The translations under genes were made by a program, and so were the position numbers. Positions 1 through 9,599 of a stretch of 64,000 nt of DNA are shown piece after piece. The DNA comes from Pectinophora gossypiella (taxonomy: Eukaryota > Arthropoda > Insecta > Lepidoptera > Gelechiidae), in contig NW_026063245.1 of the NCBI RefSeq assembly GCF_024362695.1, positions 213,501 through 277,500 of the forward strand, given 5' to 3'. The notes below the pieces were generated by a model. That model made no database searches and was not told the DNA's origin. It saw only the letters and a program-made list of their open reading frames with translations. The stretch's first letter is position 1. Each line of letters opens with the position of its first letter.

Positions 1-458
1 GACGGGTTTGTTACAGTAACTATAACACCAGCCAAGGTTTTGAATATTCAGAGAGTCTTACAATTTCACCCTCAGAATAAATTAATTGTAAGTGTTTAAT
101 GTCGAAATAAATTAAACTTTTCTAATAAAACTAAGATCACGAACTTGACTCGTCTCAAAAGAACGTGATCAGCTCTTTGCTGATCTTAAAAACTCAATTT
201 TGTTAAAGTTTGAATTGTCTGAATATTCACAAAAGGTGAATTTTATTTTTTTACTTAATTGAATTTACATAATCCTAAACTTTTCTGAACTTTAATTTGG
301 AAATTGTTAACAAAACGCTTCTAAGTACTTTAAAAATTCAGCATTAAACTCTCTTAATTCTTATTTCTATTAAGTGTAGATGGACTCCGGTACTGACGTG
401 ATTGACGATTTGCCTCATTTCCACGATTTGCGCTTACACGATCGTTCAAGGCATTCAA

Positions 459-577
459 ATAAATCCTCTCAGATGACGCCCTGAGTCAAGGTTTTTTTGT
501 GACGTGACTTATTGTAGATTTGCCGCAGATGACATTAACTACTTGAGTTAAGGTTCGCGCCCAACTAGGCCTGTTGT
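459..577. repeat. rearranged fragment of SINE family A
   Basis: Two blocks match the full copies at 12591-12838 and 14711-14968: one around the GACGCCCTGAG motif (about 459-492) and one around TTATTGTAGATTTGCCGC (about 500-577). Their order is shuffled relative to the full copies, so this is a decayed or rearranged remnant. Confidence 0.5.
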
Positions 578-716
578 CAGCTCTTCCCATGGTGTCCGCT
601 CAAATGTTTGATGCCAATGCGGCCCATCTTCTATAAGAAACGTCATAAAAAAAGTAAGGGGATGATTTGCGATATATATAGAAAACGTTAAACAATTTGA
701 AGCATCATTAGTCACA

Positions 717-860
717 ATGGCACCAGTCGGGCGCTCCGCGGTGCGAGGTGATCCTCTCTCCGTCGTAAGCCGCAAGGACATTAACCAGAAGTCGTTTGCT
801 GACTTCCGACGATTTGCAGAAAAACTTTCGCACGACTTTGGAAAATCATTCAATGGTTAA
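717..860 (+). CDS. small ORF of unknown function (47 aa)
   Basis: An ATG at 717 opens a 47-codon frame ending in TAA at 858-860. The peptide is mixed and charged, with a plausible amphipathic stretch (FADFRRFAEKLSHDFGK), and this patch is more GC-rich than its surroundings. The opposite strand is also open for about 100 codons, so chance is a real alternative. No domain, signal peptide or membrane segment is visible and I do not recognise it. It could be a first exon or a fragment of a mobile element. Confidence 0.18.
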   Translation: MAPVGRSAVRGDPLSVVSRKDINQKSFADFRRFAEKLSHDFGKSFNG

Positions 861-974
861 TGATGCGTACTCGTGCTGTTTTGCAAGTAGGTATAGAATT
901 GATTGTTATCCTACAAGTTGTACATTGTTTGAGGTTTACGGAGTTATAATCTCTCCTCCAGTTCAGTTATAATC

Positions 975-1180
975 ATAATCAAACACATAATACCGGGTTC
1001 TTATCGCAGACAGGTGGAGGGTAAACAGATATGTTTTCCCTTAGGAAATTATGGATCTACCTATTCCACTCCAATTTCATCAGTCGTCCCGTGATGATGG
1101 CACTCAACGGTGTTGAAATATCGGGAGTCTCATATCCCTGATTTAACGCGTTAAGAACCAGGTATTATGTGTTTTAATTA
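975..1180. repeat. MITE-like element, family B, copy 1
   Basis: The ends are inverted repeats of about 28 bp: the left contains AAACACATAATACCGGGTTC and the right contains GAACCAGGTATTATGTGTTT. The inside carries CCGTGATGATGGCACT and GAAATATCGGGAGTCTCATA, shared with the copies at 13506-13630 and 27781-27912. No coding capacity. Confidence 0.6.
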
Positions 1181-1880
1181 TCCTACACGTTTTTGTTCTT
1201 TTTTAGATTATTTTTTTGGCTCAGTTGGGAATATATTCAAAATTTTATAGCAAATGGTGGCATTATCGTTTAAAACGATTTCTTCCAGGCAAACATAAGG
1301 GAGGAAAATATGTGTAAGTAAGTGCAAAGATGGTGGGTGCAAACAAAACAAATTAATACACAAAATTCATAATATACGTACCTAATACACATGATATCTA
1401 TTAGGTATAATACGCAAATATTATAACACAACAACAAACTTCAAAAGGGAAAAGAAAAAGTACTTACATTTATATAGGTAGATAAAACAATAAAATGATA
1501 CAAAATATTTACGTGGTAATTTTGATAGTTATTATGTTTACGTTATCTTTTTAATGTATTTTTTCTATTTACCCTGTATCCTGTGCACGTCTCTCCGTTG
1601 CTTTATCCATGTTTGACATCTAATATCAAATGAATATACAAACACTCAGATAATATTAAGGTCAATGGAATGACACAGGTGCCAAGCTGGTCCTTTTCAA
1701 TCAAACTTACTGAGAAATTAGTATGAACAAGAAACTTCTTGAACAGTGTCTTTGAAACATTTCAATAGAAATATTCACGTGACAAACTTTAACTTTGTTG
1801 CTGCGAAATAAACATCGCCAGTTGGACTTGAAAGAGTTTAGGATTATTTCATACTTTGTGGTCTTGAATGTCAGAAATAT
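1181..1880. other. AT-rich host DNA, nothing recognised
   Basis: No open frame, RNA gene or repeat was recognised on either strand. It leads into the dispersed host repeat that the errantivirus interrupts at 1917-1920. Confidence 0.4.
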
Positions 1881-1920
1881 CAGCCAAGCGATTTGAAGCG
1901 AAATAATCGCGCGGAACGCG

Positions 1921-2118
1921 AGTTACCATGCCCAAAGGCCTGGTAATCGCTGGCGCTGCACCGACCTCAAACATACAGACTGCTGATTGAGCATTTACCT
2001 CATTATGCATTTGATTATTAATTGTATTTAGTCTATAAGTGGATATCTTACAGTAAACATCTTTTTAATTAAATAATTGTTTTTTAAAAACCCAATCTCC
2101 GACCGTCGATACTTAACT
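1921..2118 (+). repeat. 5' LTR of the errantivirus
   Basis: This 198-bp repeat matches 9038-9235 base for base as far as I can read. It begins AGTTACC and ends ACTTAACT, giving the short AGTTA/TAACT terminal inversion. A TATA-like TATAAGT lies at 2034-2040 and an ATTAAA polyadenylation-type motif at 2068-2073. The first part also encodes the env C-terminus in the 3' copy. Confidence 0.95.
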
Positions 2119-2136
2119 GGCGCAGTCGGTAGGATT
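2118..2136 (+). other. primer-binding site (tRNA-Ser)
   Basis: TGGCGCAGTCGGTAGGATT overlaps the last base of the LTR. It is complementary to the 3' end of insect tRNA-Ser of the AGA/UGA type (ending CCGACTGCG plus CCA). The 19-base match is typical of 17.6/297/TED-like errantiviruses. Confidence 0.85.
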
Positions 2137-2297
2137 GTGGTAAACTCACGGTGAAGAACTTTTCAAACTCAAAGTCATCTTCGTGAGCGAGCGGTTCCTA
2201 TCGCTAATCCGCAATCCTAGAAGAATCTACAAGGAAGACGGTCGTCGCGGGATTCCGGAGAATTGGAATCCTGTTCTGCTGAAGACTCCCTCAGGCG

Positions 2298-2316
2298 ATG
2301 CAGTGGAAGTTGTGGT
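2298..2316 (+). other. candidate env leader start codon and splice donor
   Basis: In the leader before gag, an ATG at 2298 opens a 5.67-codon stub that runs into a consensus donor (intron starts GTGAGT at 2315). The stub ends with two bases of a codon. The acceptor TTGTTCCAG at 7367-7375 resumes exactly in the env frame, so splicing would give env an initiator and the start of a signal peptide. This is inferred from phase and splice consensus; no transcript evidence is available here. Confidence 0.55.
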
Positions 2317-2518
2317 GAGTGCTCATTACTCTCAAGTTCCTTGCTATATTTCCTGTTGTATTCCTATCTTACGTGTGTCTGTCTATACGCTATCATCGCG
2401 GTAGGCCTGTGTTCTTAGAATTAAAAGGATACTTAGCACGCGTTTAGTCAATTAACATAGAAGTTAGGTAATTAAAATTATTATAATATATTGTTTTACG
2501 CCGCACGCGCGCCACACA

Positions 2519-3613
2519 ATGTCGGCCTCAGATTTCAAGACGCTGTCTGACCTAGTTCCGCGATACGACGGTAACCCTAAACATCTTAATGCATTTATTA
2601 GACAAATTGATGGGATATTAAACCTTATTACAGTAGAAGGTGTGATGGTAAACTTGTTTGCACATTTAATTATGAGCCGTTTAGAGGGTGCCGCCTTAGA
2701 TGCTATTGCGTTTGAAAAAAATCTTACTACGTGGATTGACATCAAGTTAGCGTTACTTAGACGTTTAGGTGACCCACGTAACGAGGTCCAAGTTATGCAG
2801 GAGCTGATGCGCCTACGCAGACAGAAAACCGAGGATTCCGAGGCGTTTGGTAGACGTCTTAGAGAATTGTTGGACACATTGTATTCGGTGGGACAACATG
2901 CTGACAAGTCATATTACGAAAACATGGCTATTGAGCAATATGTCAATCAACTTGAGTTTCACGTGTCCATCGGCGTGAGGATTGCAACACCAAATACATT
3001 GGAGTCAGCAATAGTAGTAGCACGTCAAGAGGAGGCTAGGCTTACGTGTCATCCCCCCCCTGGTACGTCTCAGCAAAAACCTAAAGAGCTGCCTAAACCG
3101 CAGTTCCCGTTTAAATCTGTATTCGGACAGACGCCTGTGCAACCTTTTCAGCCCGTGATTAACCAAAATTATGTGCCACAACCTAACAACTGGACACCAG
3201 AGCAACGACAACAACTCGTCAATTCGATGCTGCCATGGAAAAACCGTCAACAAGGTAACGTACGAACGTCTGGCCAATTTAGGAACTCTAATATATTCAG
3301 GGGTCCACCACAACAGCCGAATGTCCCACGACAACAGGTAAATCCACCACAACAGATGTCGGACGTCACCATGAGATCTGTGGGTAAGCCACCACAACCC
3401 CAGTTCGCTGTGCAGGAGTTATTCTACACACCAAATGAGAGCTCATACCAAGGTAATGAACCCCAGTCACAGTATTACGACCAAAACGGCGGTTATTATT
3501 ACACAGAGATGCCAACTAACGAGTCTCACTTCGACGCGCAGAACAATGAAGGAAGCCCGGTAGGTATCCCTCAGGATTTTACCGAGGACAAGGACGAAGG
3601 AGACCAGAGTTAG
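2519..3613 (+). CDS. errantivirus Gag
   Basis: A 364-aa structural protein that should form the intracellular particle. It starts at the first ATG after the leader. The first ~180 residues are helical and charged, including a RRLRELLDTLY stretch as in retrotransposon gag/capsid domains. The C-terminal half is rich in Q, P and N with scattered basic residues. No CCHC zinc knuckle is present, as in many errantivirus Gags, so RNA binding probably uses the basic stretch around KNRQQGNVR. It ends in TAG and overlaps the pol frame by 64 bases. Intact. Confidence 0.9.
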   Translation: MSASDFKTLSDLVPRYDGNPKHLNAFIRQIDGILNLITVEGVMVNLFAHLIMSRLEGAALDAIAFEKNLTTWIDIKLALLRRLGDPRNEVQVMQELMRLRRQKTEDSEAFGRRLRELLDTLYSVGQHADKSYYENMAIEQYVNQLEFHVSIGVRIATPNTLESAIVVARQEEARLTCHPPPGTSQQKPKELPKPQFPFKSVFGQTPVQPFQPVINQNYVPQPNNWTPEQRQQLVNSMLPWKNRQQGNVRTSGQFRNSNIFRGPPQQPNVPRQQVNPPQQMSDVTMRSVGKPPQPQFAVQELFYTPNESSYQGNEPQSQYYDQNGGYYYTEMPTNESHFDAQNNEGSPVGIPQDFTEDKDEGDQS

Positions 3614-6600
3614 TTAAGTTAAATCATCAAGACAAGGACCATCTACCTTACATCGAGCTACCTGAATTTAAAGGTAAGTTTCTTATCGATACAGGAGCGT
3701 CACGCTCTATGGTTTCACCCGATGTTATTCGTAATACTATCTTTGAAAACTGTATAGAACGCGAGCCTTTTGAAGTGAAAACAGCGCATGCGACCACTAG
3801 GCACGAATACGTTGCGTATTTACCCTTACCACCCGCGTTTAATAGTGAGATAGTGCATAAGTTCTTGATATTTGATTTTGATACTAAATACAAGGGTCTA
3901 ATAGGTCTAGATTTGCTTAAAACACTGTCTAGTAACATCGATCTGAAAAACAAAGTCTTATATACTAGCACAGCTCAAATTCCTATATGTTTTGACTACC
4001 CAGTGCGGAAAATCAGGATAGAACCTCGATGTGAAAAGGTAATTACGGTAAAAACACACTATTTAGATGGACAATACATACATGACGAACACGAATGGTC
4101 GAAAGGACTAAGATCTCCTAATGCTGTAGTAAAAGTTAAAAACGGAACCTTTAAAACCACCATTATAAATTACAATGACGAAAAAAAAATTATCTCAAAT
4201 AAAGAGTTAATCGAATTACAACCTTATGTGGAAGACATAGAGACTAATACCCGATGTGAGTTAAACTCTATGGAGTGTGCATCGGATATTGATAAGATCT
4301 TGATTAAAAATTTAGAGAAAATTAGAACCGAACATTTAAATGAAGAAGAAAGGCGAGAAATTACAAAACTTTGTTATCAGTATAGAGAGTTGTTTTACGC
4401 GGAAGGAATTCCTTTAACTTTTACTCATGCAGTGAAACATGAACTACGACTGACAGATGACACCCCTATCTTTGTTAGGAGTTATAGACAAGCCCCTTTA
4501 CAACGACAGGAAATTAAGAACCAAGTAGACAATTTACTCAAACAGGGAATAATCCGGGAAAGTGTATCCCCGTGGTCATGCCCAGTTCATATCGTCCCTA
4601 AGAAGCCTGACGCGTCTGGCAAGGTGAAATGGCGCCTTGTTATAGATTATAGACGGCTTAACGATAGAATTGTGGAGGACAAGTATCCCCTCCCTAACAT
4701 CAATGACATACTAGACAGATTAGGACGCGCTCAATATTTTACGACTTTAGATCTCGCGAGCGGATATCATCAGGTAGAAATGCACCCCCGTGACATAGAG
4801 AAGACAGCTTTTTCCACCGAGAGAGGTCACTACGAGTTCCTGAGAATGCCCTTCGGCCTCAAGAATGCTCCTAGCACCTTTCAAAGACTTATGGACCACA
4901 TCTTACGAGGACTTGACGGTGTATTTACGTACTTAGATGACGTCATAATAGTATCAACATCCCTTCAGGACCATATACAGAAAATTAAACAAGTTTTTGA
5001 CAGGTTCAAAGTACATAACTTAAAAATTCAGCTAGACAAATCGGACTTTCTTCAAAAGAACGTGCAATTCCTAGGACATGAGTTGACTTCTGACGGACTG
5101 AAACCAAACAAGGACAAAATCAAAGCGGTTTTGAACTTTCCGCTACCCAAAACCCAGAAGGATATAAAAGCCTTCCTTGGTTTAGTAGGCTACTATAGAA
5201 AGTTCATAAAGGACTTTGCCAAACTAACTAAACCTATGACAGTCTGTTTGAAGAAGAACCATAAAGTGACACATACTCCGGAATTTATAGATGCTTTTAA
5301 TAAATGCAAACATATATTGACTAATGACACTATATTACAGTTTCCCGACTTTGACCAGGAATTCATATTGACCACTGACGCATCTGACTTTGCCCTTGGT
5401 GCAGTTTTGTCTCAAGGCAAAATAGGATCCGACAAACCGGTAGCTTACGCCTCAAGAACATTGTCCGAAACCGAAACACGGTATTCGACAATAGAAAAAG
5501 AACTGTTAGCTATAGTATGGGCCGTTAAGTACTTCCGACCCTACTTGTATGGTCGTAGGTTTACGATTTACACTGACCATCGCCCATTAACATGGCTCAT
5601 GTCGATTAAAGACCCAAATTCAAAATTGACTAGATGGCGCTTGAAACTAGCAGAGTATGACTATCAAGTAATCTATAAAAAGGGCAAACAAAATACTAAC
5701 GCTGATGCCCTATCGCGCGTTAAAATATTTCATAACAGTATAGACTCTCTAGCTGTCAATTTTGACGACAATGAGGACGATGACATAATTAACAGAATCT
5801 TTGAAAACGTAGCTAGACAGAACGAAACAGAGGAACCCCGACAACAAACGCCTTATGACCAAAATGAGACCTTAATGGACAAACCGACTAGTGAACGCTT
5901 AGATACGGAAAGTTTACCTAATTCGCAAATTGAGGCTGAGTCAGATAGTATGAGTACAACTTCGCTGAACCCTGACAGATTAATCTCAACTAATCATTCA
6001 CAGCCAGATAACGAGAATAACGGTATTCCAATTATTCCCGACGCAATAGAAAGGCAATTAAAACAGTTTTATATCAGGTCCACCCCCGGGTCATCATACA
6101 GGGTAGAAAATAGATCTACGAATGCTCGAGTAACAGTAAAGGACGTATTCATACCTATTAACAACACGGAACAGGAAATTATACAGTTTCTTAAAGAACA
6201 TACGATAGCTGGTCGTACTTTCCATTGTTATTTCTTTAACGAGGAATTATACCTAGCGTTTTCTCGTGTATACACAACAGTTTTCAATGATAGGGGTCCG
6301 AAATTGTACAGGTGCTCATCACGTGTAACACTAGTAGAAAACAAGTCAGAGCAACAAGAAATCATCAAGAAGTATCACGAAGGTAAGACAGTACATAGAG
6401 GCATTCAGGAGACATACAAACACGTACAACGAAATTATCACTGGCCTAACATGCTACTTACGATCCAGAGTTACATCAATAAGTGTGAAACGTGTCTAAA
6501 GGCTAAGTACGAGAGAAATCCTTTAAAGCCGCCCTTAGCGCTAACCGAGACACCTACTAAACCGATGCAACATCTCTTTATGGATTTGTATTCGACTGGT

Positions 6601-7422
6601 GGAGTTACGTTCTTAACTATCATAGATAACTTTTCGAAGTATGCGCAAGCAATACCTTTATCAGCAACAAGTAGTATCCACATATCTGAAGCCTTATTAG
6701 AGTCCTTTGCAGTACTTGGTCTGCCACTTAAAATAACAACAGATTCAGACAGTAAGTTTGATAATGAAGTAATCAAAGAAATTTTTGCATTACATAATAT
6801 ACAAATCCATTTTACAACACCATACAACCCTAACTCCAACTCTCCTGTGGAACGTTTTCATTCAACCATAGCAGAACTTATAAGGATACAGAGGATGACT
6901 AATTCAGAGGACACGATCCAAACTCTGATGAGATACGCTCTTATAGCATACAACAACTCCATACACTCAGCTACTCAGTACACACCACATGAACTTTTAT
7001 TTGGACATACAGCTGCCAGAAATCCCCTGGAGATTTATTACACTAAGGAATATTACCAGGATTACGTCATAAAGCACAGAGCGAACGCCGAAGCAGTACA
7101 GGAGTCTGTAACAGTGTACATGTCGAAGAACAAGGAACAGGTAATTACCAAGAGGAACCAGGAAGCAGAAGAAATCAAGTTTAAGGTAGGAGAAACAGTC
7201 TTTAAGCAGGTGGCGAAGACAGCACGGAATGACAAAACGAAACCAGTTTTTAAAGGACCTTATAAAATTATCCATCTTCATCCTAATAATGTAGCAGAAA
7301 TAATTGGTAACCACCCTAATTCTAAGTCTATCCGAGTACATTTTAAACTCCTACGTAGACCGCACCTTGTTCCAGGATCTTCATCGCAGGAGCCTTCGTG
7401 CTCTACGCGTCAGCCAATGTGA
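3550..7422 (+). CDS. errantivirus Pol polyprotein (PR-RT-RH-IN)
   Basis: The frame opens after a stop at 3547-3549 and lies in the -1 frame relative to gag, so it should be made by a -1 frameshift in the 3550-3613 overlap. Domains in order: aspartic protease with LIDTGAS at about 3682-3702; reverse transcriptase with WRLVIDYRRLN, TLDLASGYHQ and the catalytic YLDD at 4930-4941; RNase H with TTDAS (Asp at 5377) and YTDHRPL; integrase with an HHCC finger (His 6376 and 6394, Cys 6484 and 6493) and a DDE core (Asp 6583, Asp 6742, Glu 6850, a D-D(35)E spacing); and a GPY/F module near 7252. All key residues are present. The first ATG in frame, at 3709, falls inside the protease and is not the true start. 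The 3' end overlaps env. Confidence 0.93.
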   Translation, partial: RKPGRYPSGFYRGQGRRRPELVKLNHQDKDHLPYIELPEFKGKFLIDTGASRSMVSPDVIRNTIFENCIEREPFEVKTAHATTRHEYVAYLPLPPAFNSEIVHKFLIFDFDTKYKGLIGLDLLKTLSSNIDLKNKVLYTSTAQIPICFDYPVRKIRIEPRCEKVITVKTHYLDGQYIHDEHEWSKGLRSPNAVVKVKNGTFKTTIINYNDEKKIISNKELIELQPYVEDIETNTRCELNSMECASDIDKILIKNLEKIRTEHLNEEERREITKLCYQYRELFYAEGIPLTFTHAVKHELRLTDDTPIFVRSYRQAPLQRQEIKNQVDNLLKQGIIRESVSPWSCPVHIVPKKPDASGKVKWRLVIDYRRLNDRIVEDKYPLPNINDILDRLGRAQYFTTLDLASGYHQVEMHPRDIEKTAFSTERGHYEFLRMPFGLKNAPSTFQRLMDHILRGLDGVFTYLDDVIIVSTSLQDHIQKIKQVFDRFKVHNLKIQLDKSDFLQKNVQFLGHELTSDGLKPNKDKIKAVLNFPLPKTQKDIKAFLGLVGYYRKFIKDFAKLTKPMTVCLKKNHKVTHTPEFIDAFNKCKHILTNDTILQFPDFDQEFILTTDASDFALGAVLSQGKIGSDKPVAYASRTLSETETRYSTIEKELLAIVWAVKYFRPYLYGRRFTIYTDHRPLTWLMSIKDPNSKLTRWRLKLAEYDYQVIYKKGKQNTNADALSRVKIFHNSIDSLAVNFDDNEDDDIINRIFENVARQNETEEPRQQTPYDQNETLMDKPTSERLDTESLPNSQIEAESDSMSTTSLNPDRLISTNHSQPDNENNGIPIIPDAIERQLKQFYIRSTPGSSYRVENRSTNARVTVKDVFIPINNTEQEIIQFLKEHTIAGRTFHCYFFNEELYLAFSRVYTTVFNDRGPKLYRCSSRVTLVENKSEQQEIIKKYHEGKTVHRGIQETYKHVQRNYHWPNMLLTIQSYINKCETCLKAKYERNPLKPPLALTETPTKPMQHLFMDLYSTGGVTFLTIIDNFSKYAQAIPLSATSSIHISEALLESFAVLGLPLKITTDSDSKFDNEVIKEIFALHNIQIHFTTPYNPNSNSPVERFHSTIAELIRIQRMTNSEDTIQTLMRYALIAYNNSIHSATQYTPHELLFGHTAARNPLEIYYTKEYYQDYVIKHRANAEAVQESVTVYMSKNKEQVITKRNQEAEEIKFKVGETVFKQVAKTARNDKTKPVFKGPYKIIHLHPNNVAEIIGNHPNSKSIRVHFKLLRRPHLVPGSSSQEPSCSTRQPM

Positions 7423-9107
7423 ACATTAACCCTGTAGATAATTCCAACGGAATCCTTCTCCTTAAACAAGGAAAACTGCTAAAACAAATTGACTCATTTA
7501 ATCTCGTCTGTGCCTATAACATATCGGAAGTTCGTAGTACATCTCTAAAGCTTATGGCATTATACGCGAGTACTAAAGCAGCGGAATCACGGTTAACTTC
7601 GGAAGTAACTCATAAAACATATACGGACCAAATAGATCATACATTTAGTGTTATTCATAATAAAATGATATTTTTATCCCCTCGTAGTAGAGTAAAGCGT
7701 GGCTTGATTAATGGATTAGGATCAGTAGTAAAGGCACTAACAGGCAATTTAGATAATGACGACGCGACTAGATTCGAAACCGAGATCTCTAATCTTAATA
7801 ACCAAATCTACAGCGTGCACAATAACCAATGGAAAACTATTAGTATAGCACAAAAAACCATGGAAGAATTTAGTAGTCAGTTAAAGAAAATTGACGAAAA
7901 CCAAAAGAAAATAGGCGCCTTGTTAGGGAATGCCACGAGCAACTCTAATGTAGTTTACAATCAATTACATTTTCTAGATATTTACATTCAAATTGATTTT
8001 AGCTTGCAAATTATATTAGATAAATTAATGTTATTAGAGGATGCTATGACATTCTCACAATTAGGTATTATGCACCCTAGTATAATAAGCCCCCAAAATT
8101 TAATTTACGAAATTATTGAATTAAAAAATAAATTCAAATTTAACACAGTCGCAAATATTTCAGTTAGTAATATATACATGATAGAAAGGTCAATTGAGGT
8201 GAAAGCATATAGTACAGAACATACACTAACATTTATCCTAGATATCCCAGTTGTAGATACCAATACATATGATCTTATACACATATATTCCATTCCCAAT
8301 AAAAATAACCTTACCATGATCCCAAAATCCAAATACCTTGCACTTGGGAGTGAAGAGTATACTTACCTCGACGGAAGCTGCCGGGAGATCACCGAAGACA
8401 CCCGTCTCTGTAAACAACTGGAGACTAGAAGCATGAAGAATACTGGAGATTGCATCATTTCACTTATCCAAGAAGAAGAAGCAAACTGTACATACGCGAA
8501 GATGAACCTGAAAAGGGGAAGAATACAGAATATAAACACCAACAGCTGGCTCGTAGTAACGACACAAGAAGAGACGGTCAAGTCAACCTGTGGCGCTAAG
8601 TCTAACTACGCGACATTATCTGGAGTTCATCTCATATCGCTCACCGACCAATGCAAAGTCAATATAATGAATACCACTTTACAAACACATATCAACACCG
8701 TGTTCATTCAAGACGTCATACCGCTACCTAAAGCAGAAAATATACCACCTGAGAAGATAAACTATGAACTACAACTAGAAGATATATCATTCGACAGCAT
8801 CCATCAACTCATTAACAAAGCAGATGACCTGAGAAGCGACATCGACTACAAAATAAATTGGCCTTTAATGATGTCAACACCAAGCTGGACTACGATAATC
8901 CTGTACGTCATTGGAGCAGCAATATTAATCAGAAAACTATCAAGCTGGAATAGAGAAAGGAAAGTAACCCCTGAACCGACTTCAATGGAGACCCCATCTG
9001 GAAGCAACGGGACGTGCTTCTATCTTAAGGAGGGAAGAGTTACCATGCCCAAAGGCCTGGTAATCGCTGGCGCTGCACCGACCTCAAACATACAGACTGC
9101 TGATTGA
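7376..9107 (+). CDS. errantivirus Env (baculovirus-F-like fusion glycoprotein)
   Basis: The frame is open from 7359 to the TGA at 9105-9107. No ATG occurs near its start; the open frame begins with a hydrophobic run typical of a signal peptide, directly after the acceptor at 7375, so a spliced leader must supply the start (donor 2314/2315). A furin-type site RVKR at 7689-7700 is followed by a glycine-rich hydrophobic fusion-peptide-like run, as in errantivirus and baculovirus F proteins. Coiled-coil-like heptads follow, then a cysteine-rich middle, a membrane anchor at about 8886-8930 and a tail of nearly 60 residues. The last 22 residues are encoded by the 3' LTR. No internal stop is seen. 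Family assignment comes from layout and motifs. Confidence 0.88.
9027..9037 (+). other. polypurine tract
   Basis: AAGGAGGGAAG lies directly before the 3' LTR, where plus-strand priming is expected. It also falls inside the env reading frame. Confidence 0.8.
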
Positions 9108-9235
9108 GCATTTACCTCATTATGCATTTGATTATTAATTGTATTTAGTCTATAAGTGGATATCTTACAGTAAACATCTTTTTAATTAAATAATTGTTTT
9201 TTAAAAACCCAATCTCCGACCGTCGATACTTAACT
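9038..9235 (+). repeat. 3' LTR of the errantivirus
   Basis: A 198-bp repeat apparently identical to 1921-2118. Its first 70 bases encode the env C-terminus and stop. It is followed by the CGCG target duplication at 9236-9239. Confidence 0.95.
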
Positions 9236-9436
9236 CGCGTCATAATCAATTTTCGCTAATTGAGTTATGTACTAGGTTCAAGATAAATTATGAAATTCTG
9301 ATTGCTGAATAAAGACAGATCTAAAAATAACGAGAACATTTTCTTTTTTCTATTTAAACTTATACAATTTCAGTTATTTGGCTGCCTGCAATTGGTTCCC
9401 AGGCATTTATACTCAGGAGTATCAATAGACTACGCA

Positions 9437-9522
9437 TCAACAGCATCTGCAAGTTGTCTTGTACTGGTTCTGGCCACCCCATTAGAGATTACAGGTGTGA
9501 GTTTATGTATGTACCTATGTAT
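9437..9522 (+). repeat. TATG-tailed repeat, family C remnant
   Basis: It carries TGCAAGTTGTCTTGT, then CACCCCATTAGAGATTACAG and the GTGTGAGTTTATGTATGTA tail, as in the better copy at 14969-15207. Confidence 0.55.
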
Positions 9523-9532
9523 CAGTGACGCG

Positions 9533-9592
9533 ATTGAGCCAATTTGAATCGAAATAATCGCGTGGAACGCGGCGAAATTAATTTTCGCTGAT
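9533..9592 (+). repeat. second copy of the errantivirus target repeat
   Basis: GAAATAATCGCGTGGAACGCG followed by ATTTTCGCTGATGG resembles the sequence interrupted by the errantivirus (1894-1920 joined to 9240-9262). The element therefore landed in a dispersed or locally duplicated host repeat. Confidence 0.5.
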
Positions 9593-9599
9593 GGTTAAC

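Larger units (their letters stand above)
1921..9235 (+). mobile_element. complete errantivirus (gypsy-type endogenous retrovirus)
   Basis: This 7,315-bp LTR element has, in order, a 5' LTR, a tRNA-Ser primer-binding site, gag, pol (protease, reverse transcriptase, RNase H, integrase), an env-type gene, a polypurine tract and a 3' LTR. It is flanked by the direct repeat CGCG (1917-1920 and 9236-9239), a 4-bp duplication of the alternating YRYR kind that errantiviruses prefer. The LTRs start AGTTA and end TAACT and look identical by eye, so the insertion is recent. No stop or frameshift breaks any of the three genes. Gene order, the frame overlap and the fusion-type env place it with TED/17.6/297-like errantiviruses; the exact species is not determined. 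Confidence 0.95.

Noticed and set aside
548..853. 101-codon frame on the minus strand
   Set aside because: No domain; it overlaps the SINE A fragment and the plus-strand small ORF, so it is probably chance.
2183..2404. 73-codon frame in the errantivirus leader
   Set aside because: It begins with GTG, not ATG, and runs through the proposed splice donor; treated as leader, not a gene.
7359..7422. GTG at 7398 as the env start
   Set aside because: Not a normal eukaryotic initiator, and the frame is open further left into a hydrophobic run beginning right at a splice acceptor.
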